64,000 bases of DNA from Candidatus Dechloromonas phosphorivorans (GTDB taxonomy: Bacteria; Pseudomonadota; Gammaproteobacteria; Burkholderiales; Rhodocyclaceae), in the NCBI GenBank assembly GCA_016709495.1, contig JADJMS010000026.1, positions 25,101 through 89,100 of the forward strand. Reading direction: 5' to 3'. The notes beneath the pieces were generated by a model. The model saw only the letters and a list, made by a program, of their open reading frames with translations, did no database searches and was not told where the DNA came from. Of the stretch, positions 60,592 through 64,000 are shown in pieces. The translations under genes and the position numbers were made by a program. Within the stretch, counting starts at the first letter, position 1; the number at the start of each line of letters is the position of its first letter.

Positions 60592-61304
60592 TTACACCTC
60601 GGCCATTGCCAAGGCTTCGTCGACAAAATCAAACGCGGGCAACTGGGGTAAAGCGAATACTGTTTGGCAAGGCGCGTCATCCGCAGCCTGTCGACCATGA
60701 TGACACGGCCAATCTTACTTGCATAAGCCCAGTCGCCGTCGAATTCGCGCAAATCGAGAGGCATGAAGTAATAGGTTGCCCATTCATGATGGACACTGAA
60801 TTTGTTGCCGTGCTGAAATGGGGAGGCTTCTGCTTGCTTAAATGTCCAGTCATTGCGTGAACATCCACATTGAGCAAAGGCAATTGGGATGCCTTTGCGT
60901 TCGTCATCCGATGGGTGCCAGGCAATCAGATCTATGCCACCATCACCGGTATTGTTTTCCTTGAAGTCCGTGGCTTGATGTTGGGATTGCCGCGAATATC
61001 ATAAGTAAAGCCGTCGAGCAGGGGTGTCACTCGCACGGAGTAGCAGCGTATCTCGATCAGGGGAGATTTCAAACGGGTAATCATCCTTGAATTCGTGACA
61101 CCGAATGCCGCAAAAATCGATCAGGCTCCGCCAGCGGTCTTCGGCATCAATCACGCGATCAAATACTGCGTTTTGATCGGCTAGCCGTTTCATATCACCG
61201 CGGGAGAAGCATTTATCCGGGTGAATTAGTGCCCGAAATTCAGCAAAGTCGCTCCAAAAAAAGGCATCCGTGCCGTCTGGCAAAACATCGATGTTTTGTA
61301 GCAT
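60592..61304 (-). CDS. Mrr-like PD-(D/E)XK putative restriction nuclease (three frame breaks)
   Basis: The whole open region 60592-61304 encodes one protein if three single-base indels are repaired (about 61028-61035, 60973-60976, 60645-60648). The N-terminus is MLQNIDVLPDGTDAFFWSDF...DRWRSLIDFCGIRC. The core reads DGFTYDIRGNPNIK, then GDGGIDLIAWHPSDDERKG, IPIAFAQCGCS and DWTFKQAEA. The GxD...QxC...K arrangement resembles Mrr-type catalytic sites, with Q-C-G where Mrr has Q-C-K. The C-terminus is QLPAFDFVDEALAMAEV, stopping at the base next to the methyltransferase stop. It is coupled to the ParB-like gene (3-bp gap). A restriction role is inferred from the neighbour and motif. Confidence 0.68.
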
Positions 61305-61307
61305 GGA

Positions 61308-62260
61308 TCATCCCTCATCCATCTTTTCGCGGATGTAATTGCGAATATCCTTTGCATCTTCGAAGAGCGTTTGCGCCATGCTGCCGTGTTCTTCTGTCAG
61401 CGGCCGAGTTTTTGGCAGCATGTTCCAGATGGTGAGCAGCTTAGACGGAGCATCTTCCATGGCACGCTGTAACGCTGCCTGGGGTCCATCGGTGTAAAGA
61501 AAGGCTTCGTCTATGCGGCCGGTGTCAATAAGTACCTGCGTGGCATCCTCGCTTTCCACGATGCAGGCAAGTTCGCGGAGATTGCGGGACTCACCAAGCA
61601 CGGTACGCCCATTCTGGTCCTTGGCAAACATCCACGAAAAAGCCAGCCTGAGCCGCTCTTCATTTAGCTTTGGCATGTCGTGGTCGCTGCCGGACTCCAA
61701 GCCCAGCCATTCAATGATCGGGTTGTAGTTCAGCGCCGTGGTTAGATACGAAAACTCGATGTCTTCTTGGTGGATGCCAAGCTTGAAGAACTTTTGATTC
61801 TCCGCTCGGTTGTAGAGCGCAAGTGCTGTGAGCAATTTCCCCACATAGGCGGGCTTGCTCCCGATATCGTTGGCTAGTGCTTTAAGCTGCCGTGCGTGTG
61901 AATCAGAGGCGTAAAAATCGTCGCGCAACTGGGCCAGGTATTTGGCTTTTGAGAGCGAATCCCACTGCTTGACGCCGGTAATATGACGATAGCCAAGATA
62001 GCGGAGGACGTCCTTTCGGTTTGGGTAGCGGATGCATGGCAAGGCATTAGGCTTGTACGTCGCCTCGCTTCGGATGATGTCGACGCTGGCCTGTCTCCTT
62101 CTGGGCGGATCGATATCGCCGTTAAGCAGCTTGGTGGCAGCCAGCCGTCGATTGCCTTCCCGTTGAGTCTGCAGCGAACCGAGGTTTTCAGGGGTCAAAG
62201 TTCAGATCCTGAGTGCTGAAGTACTCAATCTTGCCAGTGGCGGTTTTGCGTATTACTCAT
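61308..62260 (-). CDS. ParB/Srx-like domain protein with HTH, N-terminus damaged
   Basis: A protein of about 315 residues. Restoring the frame at 62191-62194 and 62244-62247 gives an N-terminal MSNT...KTATGKIEYFSTQDLNFDPEN, then TQREGNRRLAATKLLNGD, the EGNRRLAA signature of ParB-like domains used in DNA-modification loci. A middle part has LGYRHITGVKQWDSLSKAKYLAQL and a helix-turn-helix (LANDIGSKPAYVGKLLTALALYN). A helical C-terminus ends EDAKDIRNYIREKMDEG. Only about 7 residues separate DPEN from REGNRR where relatives have tens, suggesting an internal deletion. It probably assists the adjacent nuclease or methyltransferase. Confidence 0.65.
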
Positions 62261-62450
62261 CTATGACTTCGCTAAATTGCCTAATGACAATAGTGTTGAT
62301 CTACAAACAGGCGGCACTGTGCACGTTGATGATATCGCTCGCCATTTATCTGTTCTTATTGTATTGGTTGTTTACTGTACGCGCATCATCCCTTGATTGT
62401 GACAATGGTTAGTCTGCAATTAGAACCAAGCATTTTCTTGGTTGCTGCCA

Positions 62451-62471
62451 ACCTGAAATTTTGCTCAAAAA
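62451..62471 (+). repeat. 21-bp direct repeat, left copy
   Basis: ACCTGAAATTTTGCTC followed by AAAAA. It is identical to 63392-63412 and lies just outside the J-domain gene. Confidence 0.75.
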
Positions 62472-62496
62472 CCAGCTCAATGGCTGAAGTGCCAAA

Positions 62497-63169
62497 TCAC
62501 CTTGATTTATGGAATTCCGAAACCAGCACTTTTGCCTTGAGCAGCATGATGTCTTTCAGCATGCGTATTTTTCGGCCATGTTCCTGATGCGCCAGGTCAT
62601 AGATTTGCTTTTTAAGCGTTTCGTCACCGCCTTCAGGAAAGTTCAAGGACCATGGCAGTGCGTGCCTTTGTGATGCGTACGAACTGTTCGTGACTTCCCC
62701 CGACATCGGGATGCGCCTTCTGGGCGAGCCGACGGAATGCGGTATTGACCTGGCGTCGTTCAAGTTTCCCGCTCGCCGGCAGATTCAGTACTTCACGATG
62801 TTTTCGCTCGTCCAGGGGTTGGCGCTTGGCGTGGTGTCTGCCCTGCCGGCTGGAGAAGTGCGCAAATTCCTCGTTCATGCGCTCCTGGGCGGCACGGCGC
62901 AGGTTCATTGATTCGCGCCGCAATGCCGCCTGGTCTGCTTGCCAACGCTGGCGTGACATGACGATGCAGGCAGCAAAGGCTATTCTGCCGTGGGTCTCGA
63001 GCTCATCAAGCAGGAATGGCCCGACCATGTCGAAGGGTTCGTCCAGCCAGGCATTTCGGCCACTGCTGCCAATCTCGATACGGCCGAGCGTGGCCGTGGT
63101 GACTAGGCCGTGCCCACCATTCCAGATGACCCATTCTTCGTCAGCGGCAGTGGCATAAGTGTCATGCAT
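62497..63169 (-). CDS. J-domain (DnaJ-like) protein (frame broken at 62647-62648)
   Basis: A protein of about 224 residues starting at ATG 63169, chosen for the perfect AGGAGG site 6 bp upstream. The N-terminal part (HDTYATAADEEWVIWNGGHGLVTTATLGRIEIG...) is unrecognised. A charged helix (QADQAALRRESMNLRRAAQERMNEEF) leads to a C-terminal J-domain (REVLNLPASGKLERRQVNTAFRRLAQKAHPDVGGSHEQFVRITKA) with the HPD motif. Removing one base at 62647-62648 extends it through NFPEGGDETLKKQIYDLAHQEHG to the stop at 62497. Flanking 21-bp direct repeats suggest that it is cargo of a mobile or recombining segment. Confidence 0.78.
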
Positions 63170-63381
63170 GCCTTGCCTCCTGAGTGTCGCCATCGTGATC
63201 TCGACAGGGCTGCGCGCTTCTGCAACGGTGCCCTCTGTCCGATGCGGCGCCGGAGGGTGCAAGGTATGGGGTTTGAATTGAAGGAAACACAACAAGAATC
63301 GCCCGTTTGAACTCTGTTTCGAACGGGAATGCAAACTCGTGTACAGGTATTGCCTACCGCGGCGGGCATCGACAACGCTTG

Positions 63382-63393
63382 GTTACGGTCGAC
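63382..63393 (-). repeat. Dispersed 12-mer GTYGACCGYAAC, intergenic copy
   Basis: GTTACGGTCGAC on the plus strand; it overlaps the right 21-bp direct repeat. See findings. Confidence 0.65.
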
Positions 63394-63412
63394 CTGAAAT
63401 TTTGCTCAAAAA
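63392..63412 (+). repeat. 21-bp direct repeat, right copy
   Basis: Second copy of the direct repeat at 62451-62471, 11 bp from the nirS stop. The two are 941 bp apart and in the same orientation. Confidence 0.75.
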
Positions 63413-63423
63413 ACGAATCCGGC

Positions 63424-64000
63424 TTAGTGGCTGGTGCCTTCCGACTTCGTGATTTTGTTCCAGACGTTGTACTTGCCGACCGGCTTCTTCATCGGTAGCC
63501 GCTTCACTTCCTTCAGCGTCGCTGCGTCGTAGATGATCAGCGCGCCGTCGTTTTCCAACAGGCTGGCCAGTACGTATTTGCCGTCTTTGGTGAATTCAAC
63601 GTGGGCGAAAGTCTTGCCCGGCTCGGGCTTGAGTTCGGCGACGATCTCCAGCGTTTCCTTGTCGATGATCTGCATGGTGTCCTTGAACTCCTTGCTCATC
63701 ATCGAATCGGTCCACGCGTAGCGGCTATTTTCGTGGCTGCGCATGAAGAAGCCAGGGCCGCGCGTTTTGATCTGCTTCACCGTTTTCCAGGTTTTCATGT
63801 CGATGATGCTGATCAGGCCTTCGTTCAGGTTGGGCGTCGCCATCACCGTTTTGCCTTGCCACTGCCAACTGATACCGGAACCGAGGTGCGGCATGCCAGG
63901 CAGTTCGAGATCGGCGATTTTTTTGCGCGCATCAAGATTAACCACCTGCCCGCTGACTGCTGCCTTGGCGTCGTTGCGCGAAGCACCCATCACTTCGTCG
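63424..64000 (-). CDS. nirS: Cytochrome cd1 nitrite reductase, C-terminal part
   Basis: Dissimilatory nitrite reductase, reducing nitrite to NO, which the NorCB enzyme then removes. Only about 192 C-terminal residues of the d1-haem eight-bladed propeller are present. Typical strings are MPHLGSGISWQWQGKTVMATPNLNEG, GPGFFMRSHENSRYAWTDSMM and GKTFAHVEFTKDGKYVLASL. The end is VGKYNVWNKITKSEGTSH, matching NirS rather than NirN/NirF. The coding frame runs off the window edge. It is about 47 kb from norCB, so the denitrification genes are split. Confidence 0.93.
   Translation of the reverse strand, partial: DEVMGASRNDAKAAVSGQVVNLDARKKIADLELPGMPHLGSGISWQWQGKTVMATPNLNEGLISIIDMKTWKTVKQIKTRGPGFFMRSHENSRYAWTDSMMSKEFKDTMQIIDKETLEIVAELKPEPGKTFAHVEFTKDGKYVLASLLENDGALIIYDAATLKEVKRLPMKKPVGKYNVWNKITKSEGTSH

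Overview
The window looks like a chromosome segment of a denitrifying betaproteobacterium, most likely Rhodocyclales (Dechloromonas/Azonexus-like). The evidence is the exbB-exbD-lpxK-trm112-kdsB-adk-pfp-hppA run, the norCB-norQ-norD cluster and the tail of nirS. This placement is inferred from gene content and codon use only.

Layout. (1) 1-9.1 kb: a Cache/PAS sensor tail, then housekeeping genes hda, a HAD-IB phosphatase, pcnB, folK, panB, panC and panD, and an NYN-LOTUS protein. (2) 9.3-16.8 kb: nitric oxide respiration (norC, norB, norE-like, norF-like, norQ, two membrane proteins, norD) and a Crp/Fnr-type regulator. (3) 16.9-35.6 kb, minus strand: a cell-surface module. An ABC exporter, an HlyD adaptor and a LuxR-type regulator form an overlapping operon upstream of a giant LapA-like RTX adhesin of about 4,790 residues with 20 near-identical 615-bp tandem units. 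(4) 35.7-42.7 kb, minus: a pyrophosphate-energy cluster (H+-PPase, PPi-dependent phosphofructokinase, adenylate kinase) and the LPS/Kdo/ExbBD operon. (5) 43-44.8 kb: xseA and sodB. (6) 45.1-48.8 kb: an accessory patch with a two-gene cassette (PD-(D/E)XK-like nuclease plus a PIN-like protein), a HARP-like small protein and an orphan. (7) 49-59.6 kb: an Hsp70-like protein, ubiC, DUF192, a small Lys-rich secreted protein, rluE, a nucleoside-recognition membrane protein, an L,D-transpeptidase, a MAPEG protein, comB, and a nemR-nemA-type electrophile-response group with two identical operators. (8) 59.6-63.2 kb: a DNA-modification island (cytosine-C5 methyltransferase, a Mrr-like putative nuclease, a ParB-like protein) and a J-domain gene bracketed by 21-bp direct repeats. 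(9) The 3' end of nirS at the edge.

A global caveat: at least 16 genes, including essential ones (pcnB, lpxK), are interrupted by single-base indels, nearly all in homopolymer runs. Restoring the missing or extra base always recovers a family-like protein. I treat these as probable sequence errors and annotate the rejoined genes, giving the break position in each. The strongest candidates for undescribed biology are the nuclease pair at 45.2-47.4 kb, the methyltransferase/Mrr-like/ParB-like island at 59.6-62.3 kb, the start-codon hairpin of the adhesin, and a dispersed 12-mer GTYGACCGYAAC found ten times in the window.
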